Positions 49,235 through 57,408 of a stretch of 64,000 nt of DNA are shown here, piece by piece (position 1 is the stretch's first letter; every line of letters begins with the position of its first letter). Source of the stretch: Ovoidimarina sediminis. GTDB taxonomy: Bacteria > Pseudomonadota > Alphaproteobacteria > Rhodobacterales > Rhodobacteraceae. The notes beneath the pieces are model-generated. The model had not been told where the DNA came from, ran no database searches, and saw nothing but the letters and a program-made list of their open reading frames with translations. The stretch spans positions 248,001 to 312,000 of the forward strand of contig NZ_JAWHTE010000002.1 of assembly GCF_032586175.1 (NCBI RefSeq), given 5' to 3'. Position numbers and translations under genes: made by a program.

Positions 49235-50287
49235 TTAACGGGGGGTCAAGTCGGCCCAGACAAGGCCATGGCGGCTTGCCCCCTCGCCCGGCGTTTCGGG
49301 CCAGAGGATCCCGGCCGCGGCAACGTTCCAGTCGGCGGACGGGATCACGTAATCGACCCTCAGGTTGCCGGGCCCGCCCTCGCCATCGGCCCAGTCCGCC
49401 GTGTCGCCGGCCGGGTCGCCGCCGTGGGAAAGATTGGCGCCTTTCTGCGCGTCGGCGGCCAGAGCGCCATAGGGGCTTTCGGGCTGCGGATCCTGAAGGC
49501 GCGGGTCGGACAGAAGCCAGCCGATCCCGCCCTTCAGCCCCTCGCCGTCCGACGGATCGGAATTGGCGACACCGGCCAGAATGAACCGCGTTTGCGGCGG
49601 GTCCGCGCCCAGTGCACCGTCGAGGTAGGCCCGCCAGAGCAGCGTTTCGTCGCGGTTGCGCCGCCCGTTCAGATCCTCCGGCCCATCGAAAACCGGCGGG
49701 GTGGCGTGCCATGTCATCAGGGTGATGGGCGGCCTGTCATTCGGCGTCACGGTCAGAACCCAGTGCGCCACCGAGGACAGCCGCCGTGTGCCGGCCCCGG
49801 GGTCTTCCGGTGTCAGCCCGGCCTCCGGCAGATCGGCCCAGCGGAGTGCGGTGAAATCGCTGCGAAGCGCGATCGGCCAGCGCGACAGAACGGCCATTCC
49901 GCCCTGCCCGGCGAAGCGGCCGTAGCCATGGGCGTCGCGCGCGCCGTCGCGCTGCCCGTTGCCGTCGAGATCCATCCCGCTGCGCAGTCCCGCATTGGGC
50001 ACGGCGCTGAAGAGATGGGTATAGCGGGGACCATCGCGGGCGATCCGGTCGCGGAAGGCGACAAGGGCGTGATTGCCGTAGTCGTAGTCAAAGCCCTGTA
50101 AAACAACGATATCTGCATGCGCCAGAGCAATCAGATCGCGGGCGGAGGTGATGTCGGGCGCGGCATCCTTCAGAAGGTCGCGCAGAAGAAGGCCCGGGCC
50201 CTCGCGGGCCAGTTCGGCGTTGAAGGTGGCGATGCGGATCGTCTCTGCCGCCGCGCCGGGTGCGGCGGCGAGACAGGCTAGGATCAG
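49235..50287 (-). CDS. Endonuclease/exonuclease/phosphatase family protein, start uncertain
   Basis: The domain runs from ETIRIATFNAELAREGPGLL to the C-terminal NLRVDYVIPSADW and HGLVWADL. The catalytic His/Asp motifs are placed as in the exonuclease-endonuclease-phosphatase fold. A short hydrophobic stretch (LILACLAAAPGAAA) just before the fold looks like a signal peptide, so export is likely. The frame is open to 50413 but overlaps the upstream gene. No ATG, GTG or TTG lies near the signal segment. A CTG at 50287 overlaps the upstream stop, but without a clear Shine-Dalgarno. Function in the leu block unknown. Confidence 0.72.
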   Translation of the reverse strand: MILACLAAAPGAAAETIRIATFNAELAREGPGLLLRDLLKDAAPDITSARDLIALAHADIVVLQGFDYDYGNHALVAFRDRIARDGPRYTHLFSAVPNAGLRSGMDLDGNGQRDGARDAHGYGRFAGQGGMAVLSRWPIALRSDFTALRWADLPEAGLTPEDPGAGTRRLSSVAHWVLTVTPNDRPPITLMTWHATPPVFDGPEDLNGRRNRDETLLWRAYLDGALGADPPQTRFILAGVANSDPSDGEGLKGGIGWLLSDPRLQDPQPESPYGALAADAQKGANLSHGGDPAGDTADWADGEGGPGNLRVDYVIPSADWNVAAAGILWPETPGEGASRHGLVWADLTPR

Positions 50288-51147
50288 GCCGGTGCGAAGG
50301 TGCTCTCGCGCTCGGCCTGATCGCCGTTCAGCTTGCGCTTGTGTTCGATCATCGCGGCGATCCGACCCATGGCGATGCCGCGCATGAAAAGAGAAGCCGG
50401 CAAGAAGGCCCATGCCGCAACCGTCCAGATCAGAGTTTGCGGGTTCATCAGCGAGACCGACCCGAACGTGGCCGCCGCCGCCTTGATCACCGCGGGTGTC
50501 AAGAATGGCAGCAGAAACCCTAACGCAATGTTAAAGCGGGCGTCGCGCTCCAGCCGGTCCACCACGTCGCCGCCTGCGGTCGGGTCGAAGGTGGGCAGGT
50601 TGACCCAGACGTTGAACGCGCCGGTCTGCTTGGGCCATCCCTGAATTCTGAGGATAATCAAGAAGATAGCCAACGTCAGAAGCGAAACGAGATAGGCGAT
50701 GCCCGCCGAGGTGCGCACCAGCGCGATGTTTTCGGTGCTCGTCCCCGGCGGCAGCATCAGCACGACGAGGCGCACCGGGCTGTAGGGAAAATCGATGGCG
50801 TGGCCGATCAGCGTGCCCACAGCCGCGATCAGGTTCGTCAGTGTCGAGGGCGCGTAGGCCCCGCGCACCAGAAGCGTCAGCAGAAGAACCGTGACGAAGA
50901 GCGAGGCGAAGCGGATCCTGTTGAACGGCGGCGCATCGCGGAATTCGACGAGACCGGGATAGGTCGAGGCATATTCGAAGATGACAAGCGCGGCGGCGAA
51001 GATGCCCACAAGGGCCACGATCTGCGCGGCATCGGAGTTCACGCCCGGCAGCATCAGCGAAGGCAGGGCAATCAGGAGGATCACCAGAAACGCGCGCGCA
51101 AGCGTACCTGTCAGACGGGAAATCACCGCTTTCTGCCCCATTTGCAC
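50284..51147 (-). CDS. Conserved hypothetical membrane protein of the leu block
   Basis: This 287-residue protein has about seven hydrophobic segments. They include AFLVILLIALPSLMLPGV, IVALVGIFAAALVIFEYA, FVTVLLLTLLVRGAY, VVLMLPPG, ISLVSLLTL-type, LGFLLPFLTPAVI and WTVAAWAFLPASLFM, followed by a charged tail. No known family was recognised. ATGs at 51147 and 51141 are both possible. It is transcribed between leuD (after a terminator) and the nuclease/leuB genes, whose first gene it overlaps at the stop. Confidence 0.65.
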   Translation of the reverse strand: MQMGQKAVISRLTGTLARAFLVILLIALPSLMLPGVNSDAAQIVALVGIFAAALVIFEYASTYPGLVEFRDAPPFNRIRFASLFVTVLLLTLLVRGAYAPSTLTNLIAAVGTLIGHAIDFPYSPVRLVVLMLPPGTSTENIALVRTSAGIAYLVSLLTLAIFLIILRIQGWPKQTGAFNVWVNLPTFDPTAGGDVVDRLERDARFNIALGFLLPFLTPAVIKAAAATFGSVSLMNPQTLIWTVAAWAFLPASLFMRGIAMGRIAAMIEHKRKLNGDQAERESTFAPA

Positions 51148-51396
51148 GCGCTCTGCCGCAGACCGGCCAAACGCGCAATTTGTTCTTTGTCCCGCGAATT
51201 GTGGCGGGTTGCCTTATTTTCGCCCAATTTCTGTCACCTTTCCCCAGATCCGGCAACGACCCGTTAACCATGGTGTGACTCTTGGGCATTTTCGTGGACA
51301 AAGTGGTGCGGCATTGCATCAATTTCGTAGCGAAATCAGGATATTCCGTTAACAGATCCAGATATTGTGGGTGCGGGCGGCCAGGCACACAAATGA

Positions 51397-51428
51397 AAAT
51401 GGCCGCGCATCGGGTCATGCGCGGCCAC
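51397..51428 (-). terminator. Terminator downstream of leuD
   Basis: An 11-bp perfect stem (51401-51411 with 51418-51428) has a six-base loop. On the minus strand it is followed by TTTT. It ends the leuC-leuD unit 27 bases past the leuD stop. The remaining bases up to 51147 hold GTTAAC motifs but no gene. Confidence 0.75.
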
Positions 51429-51454
51429 TTTGCCTGAACAGGGTTAACGGGGTG

Positions 51455-52060
51455 TCAGACCCAGGGGCGGGCCTCCGCGGCCTTCGCCTCGAAGGCGTCG
51501 ATCGAGGCGGCTTTCTCCATCGTCAGACCGATATCGTCGAGGCCGTTCAAAAGGCAGTGCTTCTTGAAGGCGTCGACCTCGAAGGTGATCTCGCCGCCAT
51601 CGGGCCCCGTGATCGTCTGGTTCTCGAGATCGACGGTGATGACCGCATTCGCGCCGCGTTCGGCATCGTCCATCAGCTTGTCGACGTCTTCCTGCGGGAG
51701 CGCGATGGGCAAGATCCCGTTTTTGAAGCAGTTATTGTAGAAGATATCGGCGAAACTCGTCGAGATCACACAGCGGATGCCGAAATCGAGAAGCGCCCAG
51801 GGGGCGTGTTCGCGGGACGATCCGCAGCCGAAATTGTCGCCCGCGACAAGGATCTGCGCCTCGCGGTATTGCGGCTTGTTCAGCACGAAATCGGGGATCT
51901 CGTTGCCGTCGTCGTCATAGCGCATCTCGTCGAACAGGTTCACGCCGAGACCCGAGCGCTTGATCGTCTTCAGGAACTGTTTCGGGATGATCATGTCGGT
52001 GTCGATGTTCATCAGCGGCATGGGCGCCGCGATGCCGGAAAGCTTGGTGAATTTTTCCAT
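51455..52060 (-). CDS. leuD: 3-isopropylmalate dehydratase small subunit
   Basis: This 201-residue subunit has the family sequences PLMNIDTDMIIPKQFLKTIK, ILVAGDNFGCGSSREHAPWA and FADIFYNNCFKNGILPI. It pairs with LeuC to isomerise 2-isopropylmalate to 3-isopropylmalate. It lies 161 bases after leuC; that gap carries three phased GTACACA heptamers and a UUCG-type hairpin. A terminator follows. Confidence 0.97.
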   Translation of the reverse strand: MEKFTKLSGIAAPMPLMNIDTDMIIPKQFLKTIKRSGLGVNLFDEMRYDDDGNEIPDFVLNKPQYREAQILVAGDNFGCGSSREHAPWALLDFGIRCVISTSFADIFYNNCFKNGILPIALPQEDVDKLMDDAERGANAVITVDLENQTITGPDGGEITFEVDAFKKHCLLNGLDDIGLTMEKAASIDAFEAKAAEARPWV

Positions 52061-52125
52061 GTCGGAGGCTCCGTCAGCGGGGTGTTGCGCGAAAGGTTAA
52101 CGGCGAAAGGCCGGAGTCACACGGC

Positions 52126-52154
52126 GTACACAGCGCGTACACACCCCGTACACA
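52126..52154. repeat. Three GTACACA heptamers at 11-bp spacing
   Basis: GTACACA occurs at 52126-52132, 52137-52143 and 52148-52154, each preceded by C. The exact 11-base period puts all three on one face of the helix. It lies in the leuC-leuD gap about 65 bases before the leuD start, on the side expected for its promoter. A regulator site is inferred. Confidence 0.85.
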
Positions 52155-52176
52155 AAAATTCGCTGTTAACCATTTC

Positions 52177-52192
52177 ACGCCGTTCGCGGCGT
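52177..52192 (-). other. Small hairpin between leuC and leuD
   Basis: ACGCCG (52177-52182) and CGGCGT (52187-52192) flank TTCG. It lies 30 bases past the leuC stop on the minus strand. With no U-run it is more likely an mRNA stabiliser or attenuator than a strong terminator. Confidence 0.45.
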
Positions 52193-52221
52193 TAAGAGTG
52201 AATCGGGCGTTCGATGCCCTG

Positions 52222-53628
52222 TCAGACGAGATCCCGCACATCCGTCAGCCTCCCCGTTACGGCCGCCGCCGCCGCCATGGCGGGCGACATCAGGTGGGTG
52301 CGTCCGCCACGGCCCTGCCGGCCCTCGAAGTTGCGGTTCGAGGTGGCGGCGCAGCGTTCGCCGGGCGACAGCTGATCGGGATTCATGGCAAGGCACATCG
52401 AGCAGCCCGCAAGGCGCCATTCGAAGCCGGCCTCCTTGAAGATATCCGCAAGGCCTTCTTCCTCGGCCTGAAGCCGGACGAGGCCCGAGCCGGGCACGAC
52501 CATGGCGCGCAGGCCATCCTTGATCTTCTTGCCCTTCAGAATCTCGGCGGCGGCGCGCAGATCCTCGATCCGGCCATTGGTGCAGGAGCCGATGAAGACC
52601 GTGTCGATCTCGATTTCCGAAAGCGGCGTGCCGGGGGTGAGCCCCATATAGTCGAGCGAACGCTTCGCGGCCTCGACCTTGCCGCCCTTGAAATCCTCGG
52701 GCGCGGGCACGGCGCTGGTGATCGGCAGCACATCCTCGGGCGAGGTGCCCCATGTCACCACGGGCGCGATATCCTCGCCCCGGATGGTGATCACCTTGTC
52801 CCAATGGGCGTCGTCATCGGAATAAAGCGTCTTCCACCAGTTGAGCGCCGCTTCCCACTGTGCGCCCTTCGGGGCATGGGGGCGGCCCTTGACGTAGTCG
52901 AAGGTTTTTTCGTCCGGGGCGATCAGGCCCGCGCGCGCGCCGCCCTCGATCGCCATGTTGCAGACGGTCATCCGGCCTTCCATCGACAGCGAGCGGATCG
53001 CCTCGCCGCAATATTCGATGACATAGCCGGTGCCGCCCGCCGTGCCGGTCTTGCCGATGACCGACAGCGTGATGTCCTTGGCCGTGACGCCCGGGGCAAG
53101 CTGCCCCGTGATCTCGACCTTCATGTTTTTCGATTTCTTCTGGATCAGCGTCTGGGTGGCCAGCACATGTTCCACCTCGGACGTGCCGATGCCGTGGGCG
53201 AGCGCGCCGAAGGCGCCGTGGGTGGCCGTGTGGCTGTCGCCGCAGACGACCGTCATGCCCGGCAGCGTCCAGCCCTGTTCGGGCCCGACGATATGGACGA
53301 TGCCCTGGCGGATATCGTCGACCGGGTAATAGTGAATGCCGAAATCCTTCGCGTTCTTGTCGAGCGCGGCCACCTGGATGCGGCTGTCTTCCGTCATGTT
53401 CTCGGGGTTTTCGCGGCCGGGCGTGGTGGGCACGTTATGGTCGGGGACCGCGATGGTCTTTTCCGGCGCGCGCACCTTGCGGCCGGCCATGCGGAGGCCT
53501 TCGAAGGCCTGCGGGCTGGTGACCTCGTGCACGAGGTGGCGATCGATATAAAGCAGCGAGGTGCCGTCTTCGGCCTCGTGGGCGAGGTGGGCATCCCAGA
53601 TCTTGTCGTAGAGTGTCTTGCCGGACAT
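52222..53628 (-). CDS. leuC: 3-isopropylmalate dehydratase large subunit
   Basis: This 468-residue aconitase-fold enzyme has HEVTSPQAFEGLRMAGRKVR at the start, VCGDSHTATHGAFGALAHGI, and the three [4Fe-4S] cysteines. One is in TVFIGSCTNGRIEDL and two in LAGCSMCLAMNPDQL. It forms the isopropylmalate isomerase with LeuD. It is first in the leu block. No leader peptide rich in leucine codons was seen upstream. Confidence 0.97.
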   Translation of the reverse strand: MSGKTLYDKIWDAHLAHEAEDGTSLLYIDRHLVHEVTSPQAFEGLRMAGRKVRAPEKTIAVPDHNVPTTPGRENPENMTEDSRIQVAALDKNAKDFGIHYYPVDDIRQGIVHIVGPEQGWTLPGMTVVCGDSHTATHGAFGALAHGIGTSEVEHVLATQTLIQKKSKNMKVEITGQLAPGVTAKDITLSVIGKTGTAGGTGYVIEYCGEAIRSLSMEGRMTVCNMAIEGGARAGLIAPDEKTFDYVKGRPHAPKGAQWEAALNWWKTLYSDDDAHWDKVITIRGEDIAPVVTWGTSPEDVLPITSAVPAPEDFKGGKVEAAKRSLDYMGLTPGTPLSEIEIDTVFIGSCTNGRIEDLRAAAEILKGKKIKDGLRAMVVPGSGLVRLQAEEEGLADIFKEAGFEWRLAGCSMCLAMNPDQLSPGERCAATSNRNFEGRQGRGGRTHLMSPAMAAAAAVTGRLTDVRDLV

Positions 53629-53686
53629 GAATGTCTCCCGGGCTTCTGAATGTCGGATGTCGTAAACGGAGGACGGGCGCGCGGCC

Positions 53687-53773
53687 TCAGCCCCGCGCGA
53701 GCGCGCTGTGCGCGGCGCCGTAGAAGCGCCAGGGCAGGCGGGCGCGATCGCCGATATCGAAGATCCGTGTCAT
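53687..53773 (-). CDS. Possible 28-residue peptide upstream of leuC
   Basis: An ATG at 53773 opens a 28-codon frame (MTRIFDIGDRARLPWRFYGA and a short tail) that ends 59 bases before leuC. It is not a classical leucine leader, having only two Leu. The ribosome site is weak. Listed because it stands alone between two genes and reads as a plausible small protein. Confidence 0.25.
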   Translation of the reverse strand: MTRIFDIGDRARLPWRFYGAAHSALARG

Positions 53774-53826
53774 CGCCGGAGTTCTATCCCCGGCGGGAGG
53801 GCCGCGCAAGATGGCGGCAGAGGCCG

Positions 53827-54090
53827 TCAGTGGTTGCGCAGCGCCTCGATCAGCTCGTCCTTCGTCATGTCGGAGCGGCCGTCGATCCCGATCTCCTGCG
53901 CGCGGTCGTAAAGATCGTCTTTCGTCCAGTCCTCGTAAGGCGGGGCCTTGCCGCCCTTTTCCGAGGGATCCTGATCGTCGGAGGCCTGGGCATTCGCGAT
54001 GCGGGCGGCCTTTTCCTTCGACGCGCCGTCGTCGCGCAGGCTTTGATAGGTTTCGTCGTCCTTGATCGAGGGGCCGTGGTTCTTGGCCAT
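53827..54090 (-). CDS. Small Rho-N-domain-like protein
   Basis: This 87-residue acidic protein has an N-terminal MAKNHGPSIKDDETYQSLRD segment. It then continues as KAARIANAQASD and a C-terminal WTKDDLYDRAQEIGIDGRSD helix-loop-helix, like the Rho N-terminal or SAP-type nucleic-acid-binding fold. Such small proteins are common in alphaproteobacteria. The role is unknown; binding of DNA or RNA is likely. It is a separate gene between leuC and the Xre regulator, on the minus strand. Confidence 0.75.
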   Translation of the reverse strand: MAKNHGPSIKDDETYQSLRDDGASKEKAARIANAQASDDQDPSEKGGKAPPYEDWTKDDLYDRAQEIGIDGRSDMTKDELIEALRNH

Positions 54091-54165
54091 GGTATGCTCC
54101 TGCTTTCCGGTCGTCGGGAGGACAACGCGGATGCGGGGCCCCGCGTTCCAAGGTGGTGAGGAAGG

Positions 54166-54375
54166 TCAGGCGTCGGGGACCGCTTCGAGCAGGTCGCCCG
54201 GCTGACAGTCGAGCGCGGCGCAGATGCGGGCGAGCGTTTCGAAGCGCACGCCCTTCACCTTGCCGGATTTCAGGAGGCTGAGGTTCTGTTCCGAGATCCC
54301 GATCTCGGCGGCGAGATCGCGGGAGGTTTTCTTCCGAAGCGCCAGCATCACGTCGAGGCGGACGACGATCTGCAT
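54166..54375 (-). CDS. Xre-type helix-turn-helix regulator
   Basis: This 69-residue protein is a single HTH_3/Cro-type domain: LDVMLALRKKTSRDLAAEIGI with recognition helix SEQNLSLLKSGKVKGVR and LARICAALDCQPGDLLE. Such short Xre proteins form pairs with DUF2975 membrane proteins. Its start (54375) overlaps the DUF2975 stop (TGATG), so both come from one mRNA. The longer frame starting at 54960 runs antiphase through DUF2975 and was rejected. It probably binds the inverted repeat at 54931-54948. Confidence 0.88.
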   Translation of the reverse strand: MQIVVRLDVMLALRKKTSRDLAAEIGISEQNLSLLKSGKVKGVRFETLARICAALDCQPGDLLEAVPDA

Positions 54376-54932
54376 CAGACGAAGCCCGCGTTGTCTTCGG
54401 CGATGCGGGCGGCATCGGCCATGACGGCGCCGATCACCAGCATCAGCCCGCCGGAGAGCAGGAAGCCCACATCGGAGGAGGCGATGTGGAACGCGAGGAT
54501 GCGTTCGCCCGGCGGGTTGGCGGCGGTGAGCGCGAGGGCCTGAAGCGTGCGGGCGGCGAGCGCGAGGGCCGCGGTGGCGAGAAGCCCCGCGCCGATGCGG
54601 CGGATCTGGCGGGCGGCGCCGTGGCCGAGGGAGGCGCCGCGGCGGTAGAAATCGAAGAGCCCGCGCATCTGCCAGAGGACATAGGCGACCGCGAGGGCGG
54701 GCAGGAGCCCGGCGGCGATGCCGGCGGCGAGAAGCGGCGCGGGGAGGCTGGCCGGCACCGCGAGACCGGGGAGTGCGGTGGCAAGCGCGCGGGGGCCCGA
54801 GAGCCAGAGGGGCAGGGCGATGACGACGGGCAGGGCCGCGAGCGCGGCGGTGGTGGCCCAGTAGAGGGCGGCGGAGAGGCGGAGGGCTTTGGGCGACATG
54901 GGCAGACCGGGGCTTGTCAAGTGATTTTTCAT
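54375..54932 (-). CDS. DUF2975 membrane protein
   Basis: This protein of about 185 residues has four helices. They include ALYWATTAALAALPVVIALPLWL, LLAAGIAAGLLPALAVAYVLW and a C-terminal VGFLLSGGLMLVIGAVM. The segment RGLFDFYRRGASLGHGAARQ between helices 2 and 3 fits DUF2975. It probably anchors or senses for the Xre partner; a two-component-like switch is plausible. ATGs at 54932 and 54899 compete as start, both with weak Shine-Dalgarno. An inverted repeat overlaps the first. Confidence 0.8.
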   Translation of the reverse strand: MKNHLTSPGLPMSPKALRLSAALYWATTAALAALPVVIALPLWLSGPRALATALPGLAVPASLPAPLLAAGIAAGLLPALAVAYVLWQMRGLFDFYRRGASLGHGAARQIRRIGAGLLATAALALAARTLQALALTAANPPGERILAFHIASSDVGFLLSGGLMLVIGAVMADAARIAEDNAGFV

Positions 54933-54948
54933 GTTTAAAGATAAACAT
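54931..54948. promoter_or_regulatory. Inverted repeat at the DUF2975 start, candidate operator
   Basis: ATGTTTA (54931-54937) and TAAACAT (54942-54948) form a perfect 7-bp dyad with a 4-base spacer, overlapping the first possible start codon in an AT-rich patch. It is a natural site for autorepression by the Xre protein. Confidence 0.55.
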
Positions 54949-54984
54949 TAGTCGAATCAAGTAAAAGAAATCATGTAGAAATAT

Positions 54985-55488
54985 ATGCTTCCGCTGGCCG
55001 TTGCGGCCTGCGGGTCGGTCGATCTCGCCACCATGGCGGGGCTTCGCGGGATCTCGCCGCTGGATGCGGATCCTGCGGCGATCCTCGTCAGGGCCGAGTT
55101 GCCCGATGGCATCGCGCTTTTGCCCGAGGGCACCTTCCTGGAGCTTGGCGCAGAGAGGCCCGGCGGGGCCGTGGCAGAGGGCCGGTTCGCGCTGGTGCCC
55201 GATCCGGCGGTGCCGGATGGCTGGCGGATCGACCCGGGCGAGGTGGCGGAGCTGCGCGCGCTGCAGGCCGAGATCCGGGGCATGAAGGCGGCGGCGCCCG
55301 GGGCGACGGTGGGCACCCTCGCGGTCCGGACGGCACCCTGCGGCGCAGCCGTGGCGCCGGACGACACCCTGTCGGTCTGGCTGCGGCTGATGCCCGATGC
55401 GCCGCTGCGCCCGATGCTGAGAGACGTTCCGGTGGCAGACGTGCTGGAGGAGATCGGGCTTTCCGCCCTGCCGCCCTGTCCGGCCTAG
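54985..55488 (+). CDS. Hypothetical lipoprotein
   Basis: This 167-residue protein has a very short lipoprotein-like start (MLPLAVAACGS, Cys at residue 9). Its body is acidic, with EIRGMKAAAPGATVGTLAV and DTLSVWLRLMPDAPLRPML. The signal lacks a basic n-region and no upstream start is possible because of a stop 9 bases before, so export is uncertain. No family recognised. It is divergent from the DUF2975 gene and convergent with the next gene. Confidence 0.55.
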   Translation: MLPLAVAACGSVDLATMAGLRGISPLDADPAAILVRAELPDGIALLPEGTFLELGAERPGGAVAEGRFALVPDPAVPDGWRIDPGEVAELRALQAEIRGMKAAAPGATVGTLAVRTAPCGAAVAPDDTLSVWLRLMPDAPLRPMLRDVPVADVLEEIGLSALPPCPA

Positions 55489-55507
55489 CGTGCGTTTCCC
55501 TGACGGC

Positions 55508-55933
55508 TCAGGGCAGAATGAGCTTCGGCCAGCGGACGAACATCATGAGGAAGGCGGCGATCGGGTAGGCGGCGAGACCCCAGACGATCAGGGTGCCGTA
55601 GGGCGGGTGGCGCGAGAGGTCGCCGCATTCCATTGTGGCGAGCATCCCGATGGCGAGGGTGAGGAAGACGGGAACAAGGGCGAGTTCGCCCAAGCCGATA
55701 TTCCTTCCCAGGCGCAGAAGGCGGATGAGCGCGGGGACGGCCATGACGACGATGAGCTGCACTGATAGGTCCGCCTCGGAGGCATTGGTGGGGACGTCGC
55801 GGCAGAACTCCCGCGGATCTAGGCCCGTGGTGAGCCCGCCCGTCAGCGGGACCCAGAACCCGCCGATCAGGGAGATGCCGCCGCAAGCGGCGATGATCAC
55901 GAGAGAAAGGGCGAGGCGCAGCCGGTCTTGCAT
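55508..55933 (-). CDS. Hypothetical four-helix membrane protein
   Basis: This 141-residue protein has four hydrophobic segments (ALSLVIIAACGGISLIGGF, LSVQLIVVMAVPALIRLL, ELALVPVFLTLAIGMLATM, IVWGLAAYPIAAFLMMFV). A short loop holds a Cys and acidic residues (LDPREFCRDVP). It was not assigned to a family. A frame in another phase (55485-55886) is a shadow. It is convergent with the lipoprotein gene and divergent from mscS. Confidence 0.65.
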   Translation of the reverse strand: MQDRLRLALSLVIIAACGGISLIGGFWVPLTGGLTTGLDPREFCRDVPTNASEADLSVQLIVVMAVPALIRLLRLGRNIGLGELALVPVFLTLAIGMLATMECGDLSRHPPYGTLIVWGLAAYPIAAFLMMFVRWPKLILP

Positions 55934-56004
55934 CGTCGGATCCTAGCGCAGGGGGTTGTTGCGGAACACCTCTCTGCCTGCCATGATTCCGGCGGGAGGC
56001 GCGT

Positions 56005-57366
56005 ATGGAGCAGGAAACCCCTCCGGCCGATCTGATCGATCAGGCGCAGGAGATTGCGGAGCTGGGGCAGGGCCTTCTGGGCCGGGCGGAGATTTTCCTC
56101 GGCCAGCTTCTGAGGCCCTGGGTGGCCTACCAGTTCGCGATCATCGTTGCGATCTTCGTGCTTGCCTTCCTTCTGAACCGGTATTTCAAGCCGAAGCTGC
56201 ACGAGTGGATGCGCAGCCGCGAAGGCTGGCCGAAATGGCGGCTTCGGCTGCTGGTGGTGGTGCACCGCCGGCTCTGGATGATCTTCCTCGTCCTGCTGTT
56301 CTGGATCGTTCTGCAGATCATGCGGGAAGTCACATGGCCCAGCCGATCCTACCTGATCGCGATCGGCGCGAACCTTGCGACGGCCTGGCTGGTGATCGCC
56401 TTTGCCTCGCGCCTGATTTCCAACACCGCGGTGCGGGGGATCGTGCGGACGGCGGCGTGGGCCTGGGTGACGCTGAACATCCTGGGGATCACCGAGGAAA
56501 CCGAGGCGATCCTCGACGGGATCGCGATCTCGCTGGGCGGGATGCGCCTGTCGGTCTGGCTGATCCTGCAGGGGATCGTGCTGGTCGCGCTTCTGTTCTT
56601 CGCCGCGCGGTTCATCTCGCGCACCAGCGCCTCGCAGATCGAGAAGATGGAGGATCTGTCGCCCTCGATGCGGGTGCTGGCCGTCAAGGCGCTTCAGCTT
56701 CTGCTGTACGGCACCGCCTTCTTCATCGGTCTGAGGGCCATCGGCATCGATCTGACGGGGCTTGCGGTTCTGTCCGGCGCGATCGGCGTGGGCCTTGGCT
56801 TCGGCCTTCAGAAGGTGGTGTCGAACCTTGTCTCGGGCGTGATCATCCTGCTCGACAAGTCGATCAAGCCCGGCGACGTGATCAGCCTCGGCGACACCTT
56901 CGGGTGGATCAATTCGCTGGGCGCGCGCTATGTCTCGATCACCACGCGGGACGGCAAGGAATACCTGATCCCGAATGAAGACCTGATCACCGGGCAGGTG
57001 GTGAACTGGTCGCATTCGAACGATTTCGTGCGGCTGGATATCTATTTCGGCACCGCCTACGGGGATGATCCGCACCTTGTGCGCAAGATCGCGATCGAGG
57101 CGGCGGCCAGCGTGCCGCGGGTTCTGGCCGACCGCGCGCCGGTTTGCCATATCGTCGGCTTCGGGGACAGTTCGGTGGATTACATCCTGAGATTCTGGAT
57201 CCGCGACCCCACGGGCGGGCTGACCAATATTCGCGGAAATGTGTACCTCGCGCTTTGGGATGCGTTTCAGGAGCATGACATCTCGATTCCCTTCCCGCAG
57301 CGGGAGGTTCGTATGCTCAACGAGGACGGCGGGACACCGCCCGGCGCGGCGGTGGCCCCGGATTGA
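56005..57366 (+). CDS. Mechanosensitive ion channel (MscS family, large)
   Basis: This 453-residue channel has an N-terminal part with four or five helices. The conserved pore helix and beta domain follow: VGLGFGLQKVVSNLVSGVIIL at about residue 262, then DKSIKPGDVISLGDTFG. The cytoplasmic vestibule follows (SHSNDFVRLDIYFGTAYGDD). It opens on membrane tension and releases solutes on osmotic downshift. It is larger than E. coli MscS, owing to the extra N-terminal helices. It stands alone 42 bases before tamA and may be co-transcribed with it. Confidence 0.92.
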   Translation: MEQETPPADLIDQAQEIAELGQGLLGRAEIFLGQLLRPWVAYQFAIIVAIFVLAFLLNRYFKPKLHEWMRSREGWPKWRLRLLVVVHRRLWMIFLVLLFWIVLQIMREVTWPSRSYLIAIGANLATAWLVIAFASRLISNTAVRGIVRTAAWAWVTLNILGITEETEAILDGIAISLGGMRLSVWLILQGIVLVALLFFAARFISRTSASQIEKMEDLSPSMRVLAVKALQLLLYGTAFFIGLRAIGIDLTGLAVLSGAIGVGLGFGLQKVVSNLVSGVIILLDKSIKPGDVISLGDTFGWINSLGARYVSITTRDGKEYLIPNEDLITGQVVNWSHSNDFVRLDIYFGTAYGDDPHLVRKIAIEAAASVPRVLADRAPVCHIVGFGDSSVDYILRFWIRDPTGGLTNIRGNVYLALWDAFQEHDISIPFPQREVRMLNEDGGTPPGAAVAPD

Positions 57367-57408
57367 CGGTGGTCCTTCCCCGCACATCGCACTAGGTTCG
57401 ATGATGCG

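Noticed and set aside
50287..50413. ATG at 50413 as the start of the nuclease gene
   Set aside because: The 42 codons gained overlap the C-terminus of the upstream membrane protein and are Arg/His-rich; the signal-peptide-like segment begins near 50290.
49230..52175. Several GTTAAC sites in the leu region considered as CtrA sites
   Set aside because: None shows the TTAA-N7-TTAA spacing of a full CtrA site; enrichment may be chance or local AT content.
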